Origin: Paraniabella ginsengisoli
GTDB taxonomy: Bacteria; Bacteroidota; Bacteroidia; Chitinophagales; Chitinophagaceae
Reading direction: 5' to 3'
NCBI RefSeq assembly: GCF_022513635.1
Contig: NZ_JAKWBL010000001.1
Coordinates: forward strand, 1,488,001 to 1,552,000
Length of the DNA stretch: 64,000 nucleotides
Below are positions 21,110 through 31,388 of this stretch, one piece after another (the stretch's first letter is position 1; each line of letters starts with the position of its first letter). The notes under the pieces were generated by a model. The model did not search any database, had not been told where the DNA came from, and was given only the letters and a program-made list of their open reading frames with translations. Both the position numbers and the translations under genes were made by a program.

Positions 21110-23293
21110 ATGATCAATCTTAATTTAAAAGATTTTTTAAAATATATATCCAGGTTTAAGTGGTTATTGATTATAGTGCCGATAGTTTTTGCGGTTATTA
21201 CCTATTTCATGGCCAAAACACTTCCCAAAACTTATACGTCAACTTCTCTTATATCAACAGGTCTCGCCAACAGATTTCAACAAAGTGCACTGGGTAACGG
21301 TGGGCAAATGGATTACTTTCAGTTGAGCCAGCAATTCGGCAACATTTTAGAAAGAATGAGATCTAAGCGAAGTATCAACACCTTATCCTATAAGTTGATT
21401 TTACATGATTTGGAAAATCCTTCGGAAGCATTTAAAGAACCCTCAAAACTTGTAACAGAACTATCGGATGAAGACAAACAACTCGCTATAACAGAATACA
21501 ACAACAGGCTCGCAGCCGGGCAGCTTATATCTACGGCAGACAATGGCAACAGGATCAAACTTTTTGATATGCTGACCGCCGCTGGTTACGATGAAAAGTC
21601 TATATTAAACAACTTGTCTATTTCGAGAAGTGGTGAGAGCGATTTTATACAGGTCGTTTATTCGTCACCAAATTCTAATCTCTCGGCCTATGTTGTTAAT
21701 ACATTTTCCTCTGACTTTATTTCCTATTACAATGGTCTTTCCATAGCAGGACAAAGAAAGTCTTTAGCGATACTTGATACCATATTGCAAGGCAAACAGT
21801 CTGAAATGGAAAGGAAAAGCGCCGACGCCAGGAGGACGCTGGAGGGTGAGGCGGCAAAGTCTGCCGGTCAGGCAAATAGCCAAAGACAGTCTGAAATGGC
21901 TTACTCAAGGTATTCTGAGGCAGAGGCTCAAAGGCTTCAGTATATAAGACAGATCAGTTCTATAAAAGGAAATTTAGCAGAAGTAAATGCTAAACTAAGT
22001 GGTAAGGGTGGATATGTCAATCAAAGCCAGTCAAGAGAAAATATTGATATTGTTAATATCGATGCTCAGCTAAAGATCGCTAATCAACGATACATCAATA
22101 ATAATTTCCGTGCTCAGGATAGGCAAACGGTGGATTCACTTCAACGAATCAAGGATAGATTGATTGAGCGATCGGCGAATAATGTCGGCTCTAACTCTGC
22201 AGCTATAAGGCAGGATCTGATAGCAGAACGTTTGAAACTTGAGGGAGATTTAGCTTCGGCACAGAGTGCATTAGCAACCGTTGAGGATCAATTAAGATCA
22301 TTACCCAAGCCTTCAGGTGTTTCTGCTGCAACAACTTCAATAGCACCGGAAGGTGTTTTACGTGATGCGGAAAATGCATCTACCGAATATGAGCAAGCTC
22401 AGAATCAGTATACGCAGACAGAGCTTGCCGCTAAGACAAGCGCTAATCTTACTTTAGCTGAACCTGGATTACCAGGCCCGCCAGAAAAGTCTAAAACCAT
22501 TTTATTCGTTGGGTTTTCTGGCATTTCCAGTTTTCTGCTTTGTTTAATGACTTTATTCCTAACATTCGCATTAAACAAAAATATAGAAGATAAGGCAAGG
22601 CTTGAACGTGTTACCAAGCAAAAAGTATTGGGTTGTTTAAATAATATTTCGGAAGAGGATAAAGATCTTAGAAACATCTGGAAAGATGATAACAATGTAA
22701 AAAATTATACCGCTTACAAAGATTTATTACGATCCCTTCGTTTTGAGATTAACCAAAACTTGTCGGAGCAAAATAATGTATTAGGCATTACCAGTATGAA
22801 GGATGGGGATGGAAAGACTTTTCTAGCCGGAAGTCTAAGCTATGCATTTGCCATGATGGGAAAAAATGTGCTGCTGATTTGTGAAAAAGATGGTAATATT
22901 CTGGATTTGGTTACTAACACAAGTGAAGGCCAATCAACCAAACAACAAAAGTTCGAATCATTTCTTGTTAAAAAACAAATTCAGGTTGAAGACAGAATCA
23001 CGATATTAAACAGAAATACATCGAATAATAATTCACTGTTGGAACTTCGTGATACTAAAAGTTTAATTGCAGGATTTGAGGTGCTTAAGAATACATTTGA
23101 TATTGTGATCATAGACATACACAGCGGGGAAGATCTTCACAATGTAAAAGAATGGTTGATGTTTTGCGATCGAAGCATTGCTGTTTATGAAGCCGGTTCT
23201 AAATTTTCGGAGCAAGGCACACCTTTTATAAACTATTTGTCGACACAGCCGGGTTTTTTGGGATGGGTATTAAATAAGGTTAAGATAGCCTGA
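21110..23293 (+). CDS. Polysaccharide co-polymerase (Wzz-like) fused to BY-kinase-like domain
   Basis: A 727-residue inner-membrane protein. The Wzz domain begins at about residue 5 with transmembrane helix 1 (LLIIVPIVFAVITYFMA), followed by a long periplasmic coiled coil (about 200-440) and transmembrane helix 2 near 465-485. The cytoplasmic part (about 530-727) resembles the bacterial tyrosine kinase fold, with a Walker A-like SMKDGDGKTF and an IVIIDIHSG Walker B. The A' motif is degenerate (LLICEKDGN instead of an acidic LLIDAD) and there is no C-terminal tyrosine cluster. It probably sets chain length and polymer export; kinase activity is doubtful. It is within the polysaccharide operon. 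Confidence 0.82.
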   Translation: MINLNLKDFLKYISRFKWLLIIVPIVFAVITYFMAKTLPKTYTSTSLISTGLANRFQQSALGNGGQMDYFQLSQQFGNILERMRSKRSINTLSYKLILHDLENPSEAFKEPSKLVTELSDEDKQLAITEYNNRLAAGQLISTADNGNRIKLFDMLTAAGYDEKSILNNLSISRSGESDFIQVVYSSPNSNLSAYVVNTFSSDFISYYNGLSIAGQRKSLAILDTILQGKQSEMERKSADARRTLEGEAAKSAGQANSQRQSEMAYSRYSEAEAQRLQYIRQISSIKGNLAEVNAKLSGKGGYVNQSQSRENIDIVNIDAQLKIANQRYINNNFRAQDRQTVDSLQRIKDRLIERSANNVGSNSAAIRQDLIAERLKLEGDLASAQSALATVEDQLRSLPKPSGVSAATTSIAPEGVLRDAENASTEYEQAQNQYTQTELAAKTSANLTLAEPGLPGPPEKSKTILFVGFSGISSFLLCLMTLFLTFALNKNIEDKARLERVTKQKVLGCLNNISEEDKDLRNIWKDDNNVKNYTAYKDLLRSLRFEINQNLSEQNNVLGITSMKDGDGKTFLAGSLSYAFAMMGKNVLLICEKDGNILDLVTNTSEGQSTKQQKFESFLVKKQIQVEDRITILNRNTSNNNSLLELRDTKSLIAGFEVLKNTFDIVIIDIHSGEDLHNVKEWLMFCDRSIAVYEAGSKFSEQGTPFINYLSTQPGFLGWVLNKVKIA

Positions 23294-23314
23294 TTCTGAC
23301 CATAAAAGCTACAG

Positions 23315-24781
23315 ATGTATCAACTCTCTACTGGATATCGTAAGTTAACTAAGCGTGGCTATATTATTCTTTCTCTGGCTTTGCTGTTGTCTATAATATC
23401 GGGAATAGCTGCGTTTGCAACTAACTTATTTTTTGTTCCTTTTATTCCGGTGATAATAGTTGGTTTAGTGATTTTTGTCATTTTGTTGTTCAGGGAGCCT
23501 TTTATCGGGCTGGTGTCTGTTTTTATATACTGCTTTTTTCTGTTCGTATTTTCCAGGGAAATAAATGATGAAATTCAATTTGGCCTTGGTACGGAAGCGC
23601 TGCTTATTTTAACCTGGTTAAGTGTTTGGTACAACGCTAAACGTTTCGATTTTTCTGTTCTGACAAATAAATTAACCATTTTGTGTTTAATATGGTTTAT
23701 TATAAGTGTCATACAGTTAGTAAATCCAGCGGGAGCAAGTCCTACCGGATGGTTACAGGAAATAAGATCTACCGCTCTTTTACCATTGTTACTGGCGCCA
23801 TTAGGAATGATCCTTATCACAACCAATAAAAGATTGAATACAATTATTTATATTATGATTGTCTGTTCATTTTTGGGAATACTGAATGGGATCAAGCAAA
23901 AGTATCTGGGTTTATCTCCCGGCGAGCAGCGGTTCTTGGATGACGGCGGAAGTATTACGCACGTAGTATCGGGACAATTGCGTGTATTTTCTTTTTATAG
24001 TCATGCGGGTCAATTCGGGCCTTCCCAGGCTCAGTTGTCTGTCGCCTGTGCTGTACTGGCTATAGGATTAAAAAAGTGGGGAAGAAAGGTTATCCTCGTT
24101 GTGTTAAGTCTTTTATTTTTTTATGGAATGCTTATTTCTGGTACAAGAGGTTCGTTCTTTGCGCTTATTGCAGCTGCCGGTTCTGCTGTGTTTTTTGCCC
24201 GAAAGTTTAAGATAATTATTTTAGGTGTACTCGCTTTAGGTTTTTTTATAGGAATATTAAAATATACGAATATCGGGAGCAGCAACTATAACATATACAG
24301 ATTAAGAACTGCAGTAGATCCTGACGATCCTTCACTGAAGGTTCGATTTGAAAGCCAAAGAGTTTTAGCAGACTATATGAAATCAAGACCATTTGGCGGT
24401 GGCCTGGGAGTGATCGGAACTTTTGGACACAAATACAACAGCGATAAATTTTTATCGACTATCGAACCAGATAGCTATTGGGTAAAAATCTGGGTTATGT
24501 ACGGGATTATAGGGATGATTATTTGGTTCAGCATAATGATGTACCTGATTGGCAAATGTTTTGGTATAATTTGGACGGTCAAAGAAAAATCGCTTAATAC
24601 CAAGTTAATAGCGCTTGGTTCGGGAATTATAGGATTGTTTGTTTGTAGTTACGGAAATGAGGTTATGAATGATATACCTTCTTCTTTAATTGTTTGGCTT
24701 TCATTTGGCGCGATCTTCAATGCGCATAAAATTGAAAATAGCATTACAAAATCAGAAAATATAAATAAAGAAATAGCTTAA
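23315..24781 (+). CDS. O-antigen ligase / Wzy-like polysaccharide polymerase
   Basis: A 488-residue polytopic membrane protein with about eleven hydrophobic segments. Between them is a large periplasmic loop (about residues 190-230 and 320-380) containing the ligase-family features: an RVFSFYSHAGQFG segment and GTRGSFFALIAAAG, with the later FGGGLGVIGTFGHKY loop. The O-antigen ligase/polymerase (Wzy_C) family joins repeat units in the periplasm. Located directly after the co-polymerase (21-base gap), it is best read as the repeat-unit polymerase of this locus. Sequence alone does not separate polymerase from ligase. Confidence 0.78.
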   Translation: MYQLSTGYRKLTKRGYIILSLALLLSIISGIAAFATNLFFVPFIPVIIVGLVIFVILLFREPFIGLVSVFIYCFFLFVFSREINDEIQFGLGTEALLILTWLSVWYNAKRFDFSVLTNKLTILCLIWFIISVIQLVNPAGASPTGWLQEIRSTALLPLLLAPLGMILITTNKRLNTIIYIMIVCSFLGILNGIKQKYLGLSPGEQRFLDDGGSITHVVSGQLRVFSFYSHAGQFGPSQAQLSVACAVLAIGLKKWGRKVILVVLSLLFFYGMLISGTRGSFFALIAAAGSAVFFARKFKIIILGVLALGFFIGILKYTNIGSSNYNIYRLRTAVDPDDPSLKVRFESQRVLADYMKSRPFGGGLGVIGTFGHKYNSDKFLSTIEPDSYWVKIWVMYGIIGMIIWFSIMMYLIGKCFGIIWTVKEKSLNTKLIALGSGIIGLFVCSYGNEVMNDIPSSLIVWLSFGAIFNAHKIENSITKSENINKEIA

Positions 24782-24783
24782 AA

Positions 24784-24879
24784 ATGCCTTTTGCACTATT
24801 TGTTATACCAGGTCTTATTTTTTTCATAATCGGGATTAAATCGGGATTGAAAAGCAAAGTAAATGACGCTAAAAGATAA
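24784..24879 (+). CDS. 31-residue single-pass membrane peptide
   Basis: A short gene of 31 codons starting three bases after the polymerase stop. It encodes a hydrophobic segment (FALFVIPGLIFFIIGI) followed by a basic tail ending in NDAKR. Its end overlaps the proposed start of the acetyltransferase gene (ATG at 24863). No family is recognised. Position, single transmembrane helix with positive-inside tail and tight spacing suggest a real small subunit or regulator of the polymerase, but there is no independent proof of translation. Confidence 0.5.
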   Translation: MPFALFVIPGLIFFIIGIKSGLKSKVNDAKR

Positions 24880-25481
24880 AATAAAATCGAGTAGTTTTCT
24901 AAAAAAACTACCATGTGGATGATGCGTCCTAAGCGGGACCCCAAGCCTCGTTACTGGATGCGTGTTTTCTTAAATCCTTTTGTACATAAGAAAGGAAATG
25001 GTGCAATAGTAAGGAGAATGGCTCGTCTAGATATCTTTCCTTATAATAAATTTAGCTTGGGCAAGGAATCTATTATTGAAGATTTTTCAGTAATAAATAA
25101 TGGGGTCGGTGATGTTTCTATTGGCGGTAATACGATAATCGGAATTGGCTGTATTATTATTGGCCCGGTAATAATTGGTAGCAATGTGATGTTGGCACAA
25201 CATATTGTTATGTCTGGTTTAAATCATGGTTATGAAAACGTATCAATTCCTCCAAGTCAACAGGATGTAGACTGTAAATTAATTACGGTTGAAGAAAATG
25301 TTTGGATAGGTGCAAATGCTGTAATAACGGCAGGTGTAACCATTGGAAAGCATATGTAGTAGGAGCTGGTTCGGTTGTAACCAAAGATGTTCCTCCTTAT
25401 TCAGTAGTTGTGGGCAACCCGGCAAGAATAATAAAACAATATAATCCTGAAGAAAATAACTGGCAGACCATTAAAAAATGA
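24863..25481 (+). CDS. Hexapeptide-repeat (LbH) acetyltransferase of the polysaccharide locus
   Basis: A left-handed beta-helix acyltransferase of the WbbJ/maltose O-acetyltransferase type. Repeats such as [22 protein letters not shown] and [16 protein letters not shown] are visible, plus the SGLNHGY catalytic-type histidine. Two frame breaks occur: a restored A in the run at 24901 joins the first 16 residues to the body, and one missing base near 25352 separates the last coil, which continues as [18 protein letters not shown] to the stop at 25481. The corrected length is 206 residues. The stop overlaps the next gene's start (ATGA). It probably O-acetylates a sugar of the repeat unit. Confidence 0.78.
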
Positions 25482-26675
25482 AACAGCTTTGGATCATATT
25501 ACAATTTGTAGTTACGGCTCCGCTTTGGCTCCCACTGTTTTTATATGTTATTAGCAGTCTCGGGCGGCTTTTTGGAAAAAGAGGAAAAAATGCGCAGCTC
25601 GCTTCAGATAATACCGATGTAGGCATCATTATCACTGCTTTTCAGCAAACAGATCTTATTGCTGATGTTGTCAATTCTATTCTTAAATCAGATTATACAA
25701 ATTATCTCATTTATGTTGTTGCAGACGACTGCGATGTTTCCAATCTTTCTTTTTCATCAGATAAGGTACTTATCTTAAGGCCGGAGACTAAGCTTGCCAG
25801 TAATACCAAGTCGCATTTTCATGCGATCAAAAACTTTCAAAGGCGACACGAGGTTATTACAATTATTGATAGTGATAATGTGGTAAAGCAGAATTACCTC
25901 ACCGAAATTGTACATAGAATTAATCAGGGCTTTGATGCAGTGCAGGGTGTAAGAGCAGCACGTAATCTAAATACAACTTACGCTTGTCTGGATGAGGCTG
26001 GCGATATGTTATATCGTTTTATTGATCGGAAATTACTCTTTGAGGCCGGATCTTCAGCATCTCTTGCTGGCTCTGGAATGGCTTTTAAAACTGAAGTCTT
26101 TGTAAACTTATTAGAAAATTTCAATGTTTCAGGGGCCGGGTTCGATAAATATTTACAATATGAACTGGTGAAGAATAATAAAGCGTATCGCTTTTGCCAT
26201 GGATGCTGTTGTATATGATGGCAAGACAGCGGCGGCAGAGCAATTAGTTAAACAACGCGCCAGGTGGATCAATACCTGGTTTAAATACTGGAGCCTTGCA
26301 ATTATGCTCTTTTTCAGATCTGTTGTAAATTTCAGTTGGAATCAGTTTGCGTTTTCAATGATGTTATTGCGTCCGCCATTATTTATTTTAGGTTTCGTTG
26401 GGCTTATGTTTATAATCATCAATATTATTTTCGTTCCTCAATTAATCATTGTATGGCTGGTATCAATAGCGTGTTTTTTCCTGCTGTTTGCTCTTGCTCT
26501 GCATACATTCAAAGCCGATCGTAGCATATATATGGCGTTGATAAAACTGCCGAAGTTTGTTTATTATCAGGTTCTGGCACTCTTTAAAGCGCGTGCTGCA
26601 AATAAAATTTCTGTTGCCACAAAGCACGATGTTTCTGTTTATAAAAAAGATTATTATGAAACGGATAGGAATTGA
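25478..26675 (+). CDS. Glycosyltransferase family 2, membrane-bound
   Basis: A GT-A fold transferase with an N-terminal membrane helix ([20 protein letters not shown]), the nucleotide-binding region [11 protein letters not shown], an acidic motif VVADDCD, the metal-binding-like IIDSDNVV and, after the frame break, the RARWINTW motif of processive-type GT2 enzymes (QxxRW-like). The C-terminus holds two or three further membrane helices. The frame changes at about 26191-26194, where one T too many (or two too few) is present; the corrected protein has about 398 residues. It probably adds a sugar to the lipid-linked repeat unit on the cytoplasmic face. It overlaps the genes on both sides. Confidence 0.82.
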
Positions 26676-27781
26676 GGTACAGCGACTATTTCGACAAAAA
26701 AGCATGGTATGGAAGTAGTTGCTTTAGAATTGATAAGGCAACTACAACAACTAGATGCAGACAATGAGTATGTTTTGTTTGTGAAAGATGATGTTGACGC
26801 GCAGTGTGTTGAAGAAACAAAAAACTTCAAAATCAATAAAACCAGCGGAATGTCGTATGCTGACTGGGAACAAATTTCGCTGCCGCGCCAGGTTAAAAAG
26901 AAAAAGATAGATTTCCTGCATGCCACCTGTAATACGGCATCATTAAATCCCGGCGTTCCCTTAATGCTGACTTTGCATGATATTATTTATCTCGAGTCTT
27001 TAAATTTTAAAGGAACGGCTTATCAAAATTTCGGAAACATATACAGGAAATGGATAGTACCTAAAGCTGTAAAAAGAAGCGAAATTATTATTACAGTTTC
27101 GCAGTTTGAAAAAGACACTATTATCAACAAGTTAAAAGTACCTGAGGATAAGGTTAAGGTCATTTATAATGCAGCAAATCCAAAGTTTAATAATCAGTAT
27201 GATGAATCAACGATCCTAAAATTTAAAGGAACTTATAAATTGCCGGATTCTTTTATACTTTTTTAGGGAATACGGCTCCAAAGAAAAATACGGCCAATCT
27301 GCTTGAAGCATATATTCATTATATAAGTTCAGTTTCAAACCCTGAACCGCTGGTGGTTTTGGATTATGATGCAGAGCTTGTAATGAATAAGCTAAAAGAA
27401 ATGAATCGTGCAGATTTAATAAAGTGGTTTGTTTTTCCTGGCTTTATTCGCGCTAATGAAATGCCATTGATCTATAACGCGGCAACGTTATTTGTGTATC
27501 CTTCATTGCGTGAGAGTTTTGGATTGCCTATTTTAGAAGCAATGGGATGTGGAACGCCGGTGATTACTTCAAATACATCTTCTATGCCTGAAATTGGTGG
27601 TAGTGCTGCAGTTTATATAGATCCATATAATCATTTGGATATTGCTGAGAAAATTGATGTTGTTTTAAGAGATAGGTCTCTGCAGCAGAAATTATCATTA
27701 AAGGGTGTTCAACGGGCTGCTGAATTTAGCTGGAAGACATCGGCTTTGCAACTTTTAGATTTATATCGCTCTATGCCGTAA
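26656..27781 (+). CDS. Glycosyltransferase family 4 (GT1/GT4-type)
   Basis: After restoring an A in the run 26696-26701 and a T at 27259-27264 the gene encodes 375 residues, starting at ATG 26656 inside the end of the GT2 gene. The N-terminal half has the GT-B acceptor domain (GMEVVALELIRQL), the middle FLHATCNTASLNPGVP and DIIYLE, and the C-terminal half has the retaining signature PSLRESFGLPILEAMGCGTPVI and TSNTSSMPE with the EX7E glutamates. It transfers a sugar from a nucleotide donor to the growing repeat unit. Confidence 0.86.
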
Positions 27782-27822
27782 TTAAAAACTGTTATTTTTT
27801 GTTCGTTTTTATATAAGACTAT

Positions 27823-29031
27823 ATGCTTAAAAAAAGGATATAATTATTGTAGGCCAGCAACCCTGGGATACAGAAATTGGCAGTAATTGTAAAGATGTTG
27901 CTCTTGAGTTTAGCAAACACAACAGAGTACTTTACGTTAACTCGCCACTTGACCGTATTTCTAAATTACGCGGTAAAAAAGATCCTAAAATTGCTAAAAG
28001 AGTAAATGTTATTGCAGGAAAAGAACATGGTATTGTACAGATCAATGATAACCTCTTTAATCTTTACCCTGACTGTTTGGTAGAATCCATTAACTGGATA
28101 CCATTTACAGGTCTTTTTAAAAAATTCAACAAAATTAACAATAGGCAATTTGCAAAATCTATTTTGAGAGCGGTCAAGCAGTTAGGTTTTAAAGACTACA
28201 TATTATTCAATGATAACGAGGTATTCAAGGCATTCTATTTAAAAGATTTTCTTAAACCTTTGCTTTCTATCTATTATTCGCGGGATAATATTGTAGGGGT
28301 TAAATATTGGAAAAAACATGGCGAACAGCTGGAACCGGAGTTGATAGCTAAAAGTGATCTTTGCCTTGCGAACTCAGACTATCTGAAAAACTATTGCAAG
28401 AAATACAATCCTCATTCTTTTAAAGTTGGGCAAGGTTGTGACTTTACTTTTTCACCGACGAAAACTTATCGCCGCAACCCGAAATGGAGGTGATTAAAAA
28501 GCCTGTAATAGGCTACGTTGGTGCGCTATGGACATCCAGGCTCGATTTAACATTGTTGGAAAATCTTGCTGAAAAAAGCCTAACTGGAATTTTGTTTATG
28601 TAGGCCCTGAAGACGAAGACTTTAAAAACAGCAAGTTATATAAGAGCTCAAATGTGTTTATGATAGGGCCTAAAAAACCCGAAGATTTAGCTTCTTATAT
28701 CAAGTATTTTGATGTTTGTATGAACCCTCAATATGTAAATCCTATAACTATTGGCAACTATCCCAGAAAGGTGGATGAATATCTTGCATTGGGAAAGCCT
28801 ACAATTGTTACTCAAACCGAGCCTATGCTCGACTTTAAGGATTATATATTGTTGGCAAAGAATGAACAGGAATATATTGATGGAATACAAACCTTGCTTG
28901 ATACTGACAGTCCTGAATTGCAAGCGAGCAGAAAGAAATTTGCGCTATCGCATAGCTGGGAAAATAGTATCGAATTGATGTCCCAGGCATGTGAGGAAGT
29001 GGCATCGAAAATGAAACAGCAGTTTGATTGA
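27823..29031 (+). CDS. Glycosyltransferase, GT-B type (GT4-like, divergent)
   Basis: Three one-base corrections (A7 at 27829, T5 at 28448, A6 at 28572) produce a 403-residue protein. It opens with IIIVGQQPWDTEIGSNCKD, a start common to divergent GT-B transferases of polysaccharide clusters, has PVIGYVGALW at the beginning of the C-terminal domain, and ends in a donor-binding region (VYVGPEDED, GPKKPEDL, NYPRKVDEYLALGKPTIVT). The donor and acceptor sugars are not predictable. It follows the GT4 gene by 41 bases and continues the polysaccharide operon. Confidence 0.8.
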
Positions 29032-29126
29032 TATTTTATTGAAAATTGAAAAAAGGAATGTTGCCGTTCAATCTGGTTTTTAATAGTTGATTGTTACTAA
29101 TTCTTATTGCAAATATATAACCGCTT

Positions 29127-29703
29127 ATGAATCGTCGAAACGTCATTAAGAGCTTTTTCTTATACGGTGTAGCTGCTGCGGCTGTTGGTTCCGTGTTTGA
29201 GATCCTGCATCTGAATAAGGCAATAGACAAAGGTTACATTCGATCTAAAAAAATCTTATTGGAGCTTTGGCCGAACTTATTATACCTGCGAATGACACGC
29301 CTGGTGCGCTGGATGCAAATGTCGCTGATTATATCATTCACGCTGTTTCAGAACAATTGACAAGAAAAGATGCTAATAATTTTATTAGCGGCCTTAAAGA
29401 AGTAGAGCAAGTATGTAGGCATAAAAAGAAAAAAGATTTTTTAGCCTGTAACAAAAAAGATCAGACAGACATTCTATTTCTTGTGAAAGAACGTAATCCT
29501 TTTACAAGAGGAAGATTAATACATAAAATTGAACGAAAATTACGAGGAGCTACTTTTTTGAAACATTAAAGGAGCTGACTGTTGTTGGCTTTTGTACTTC
29601 AGAGATTGGTGCTACCAAAGCACTTCGTTATATATTTATTCCCTCACAATACAACCCATGTGTGCCCTTGGAAAAAGAGCAACCTTGCTGGGCTACTAAA
29701 TAA
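29127..29703 (+). CDS. Gluconate 2-dehydrogenase subunit 3-like, Tat-exported small subunit
   Basis: The N-terminus is a twin-arginine signal (NRRNVIKSFF followed by LYGVAAAAVGSVF). Two corrections (A7 at 29247, T6 at 29554) join three frames into 192 residues. The mature part contains ALAELIIPAND, then TLKELTVVGFCTSEIGATKALRY near the end, both hallmarks of the gluconate 2-dehydrogenase subunit 3 family. Such subunits are exported folded together with a GMC-type flavoprotein and assist its electron transfer. The partner gene begins 4 bases downstream, so the two surely form one complex acting in the periplasm. Confidence 0.82.
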
Positions 29704-29707
29704 ATTT

Positions 29708-31373
29708 ATGAACTACGATGCAATTATAATTGGTTCTGGAATAAGCGGGGGATGGGCGGCAAAAGAACTTAGCGAAAAAGGCCTAAAGACGCTTTTGCTG
29801 GAACGTGGGCGCGATGTAAAACATGGACAGGATTACCCTACGGCCTTAATGAAGCCATGGGAGTTTCCAAATCGCTTGCAAACGACAGAAGAAGACCGGG
29901 AGAATTATCCCGTTCAACACATCTTTTATGATGAATCTTCCAAACCCTATTTTATAAAAGATAAAGATTATCCCTATGTACAAGAGAAACCTTTTTGTGG
30001 GCACAGGGTAATCAGGTGGGTGGCAGATCGCTGACTTGGGGCCGACAGTGTTACAGGTGGAGTGATTTGGACTTTGAAGCAAATCTTAAAGATGGCGTTG
30101 GCGTTGACTGGCCAATAAGGTACAAAGAGATTGCTCCATGGTACGACTATGTAGAACAATTTGTTGGAGTAAGCGGGCAAAAAGAAAACTTGCAACACTT
30201 ACCAGATGGCTGCTTTCAAGAGCCCATGCCTTTAAATTGTATTGAGGAACATTTGAAAACATCTATAACAAAAAACTATGATCAAAGGCTTCTTACTATT
30301 GCCCGCGTTGCCAATTTAACAGCACCTATTGGTAACAGAGGCAAATGTTTAAAAAGAAATCTTTGTAGCAGGGGTTGCCCGTTTGGCGCCTATTTTAGTA
30401 GCAATAGTGCTACTATTCCCGCTGCGATCAGTACAGGCAACCTTACGCTTAGGCCATTTTCGACGGTGCTCGAAATTATTTTTGATGATAAAACGCAGAA
30501 AGCAAAAGGCGTCAGGGGAATCGATACCATCACAATGCAGCCTTTTGAGTTTTACGCAAGAATTATTTTTTAAATGCTTCAACAATAGCTTCTGCAGCGA
30601 TCCTCCTAAATTCAACCTCCAAAAGGTTTCCAGATGGAATGGGGAATGACAGCGGTGAACTGGGCCATAACCTGATGGATCATCATTCCTCGGCTGGCGC
30701 CTGGGGCGAGCATGAAGGCTTTCAGGAGTTTTACTATAAAGGGCGCAGGCCTTGTGGTTTCTTGATACCTCGTTTTAGAAATCTTAAGCAGGATAAAAAT
30801 TTGAAATTTAAAAGAGGATATAATATTCAGGGAGACGGGGAAAGAAGAGAGTGGCAGGGAGCTGTTGGTGCTTTTCCGGATGAGTTTGGTGAGGATTTTA
30901 AAAGGAAAATGATCATGCCTGGTCCATGGTCCATTTGGATGATGGGTTGGGGAGAATGTTTACCTTATCATAGTAATAAAATCAGCCTGAGCGATAAAAA
31001 GAATAAATGGGGAATGCCGTTGGTTGAAATAGATTTTGAGTTTCAGGAAAATGAAAAAGAGATGATGGCTGATATACAGGAATCTTCTGCTGATATGCTT
31101 CAGAAAGCTGGCTTTAAAAATGTAACAACTTTCAATTATAACAGGCCGGGTGGGGGAACCGTTCATGAAATGGGCACAGCAAGAATGGGCCACGATCCGC
31201 GGACTTCCATACTCAACAAATTTAACCAGGTACACACTGTAAAGAATCTTTTTGTTACTGATGGGAGTTGTATGTCTTCATCAGCCTGCCAAAATCCATC
31301 ATTGACATATATGGCTTTAACGGCAAGGGCTTGTCAGTTTGCATTTGACGAACTAAAAAAAGGAAATCTTTAA
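29708..31373 (+). CDS. GMC-family FAD-dependent oxidoreductase
   Basis: Start at ATG 29708. The FAD-binding motif IIIGSGISGGWAAKEL with the ribose-binding Glu (LLLERG) is at residues 6-36. Corrections at T5 29992 and T6 30566 restore 555 residues, including GNQVGGRSLTWGRQ, a CSRGCPFGAY cysteine pair and the C-terminal GTARMGHDP with SACQNPSLTYMALTARA, containing the His/Asn catalytic region. Related two- or three-subunit enzymes oxidise sugars or polyols. It has no signal of its own and probably travels with the Tat-bearing subunit upstream. Its place in a polysaccharide locus suggests a role in modifying a sugar of the polymer or its precursor, but this is inference. Confidence 0.85.
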
Positions 31374-31388
31374 GATAAGAATAATACT

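Noticed and set aside
29582..29707. Upstream extension of the GMC oxidoreductase gene
   Set aside because: These codons are the out-of-frame C-terminal part of the subunit 3 gene; the FAD motif follows directly after the ATG at 29708.
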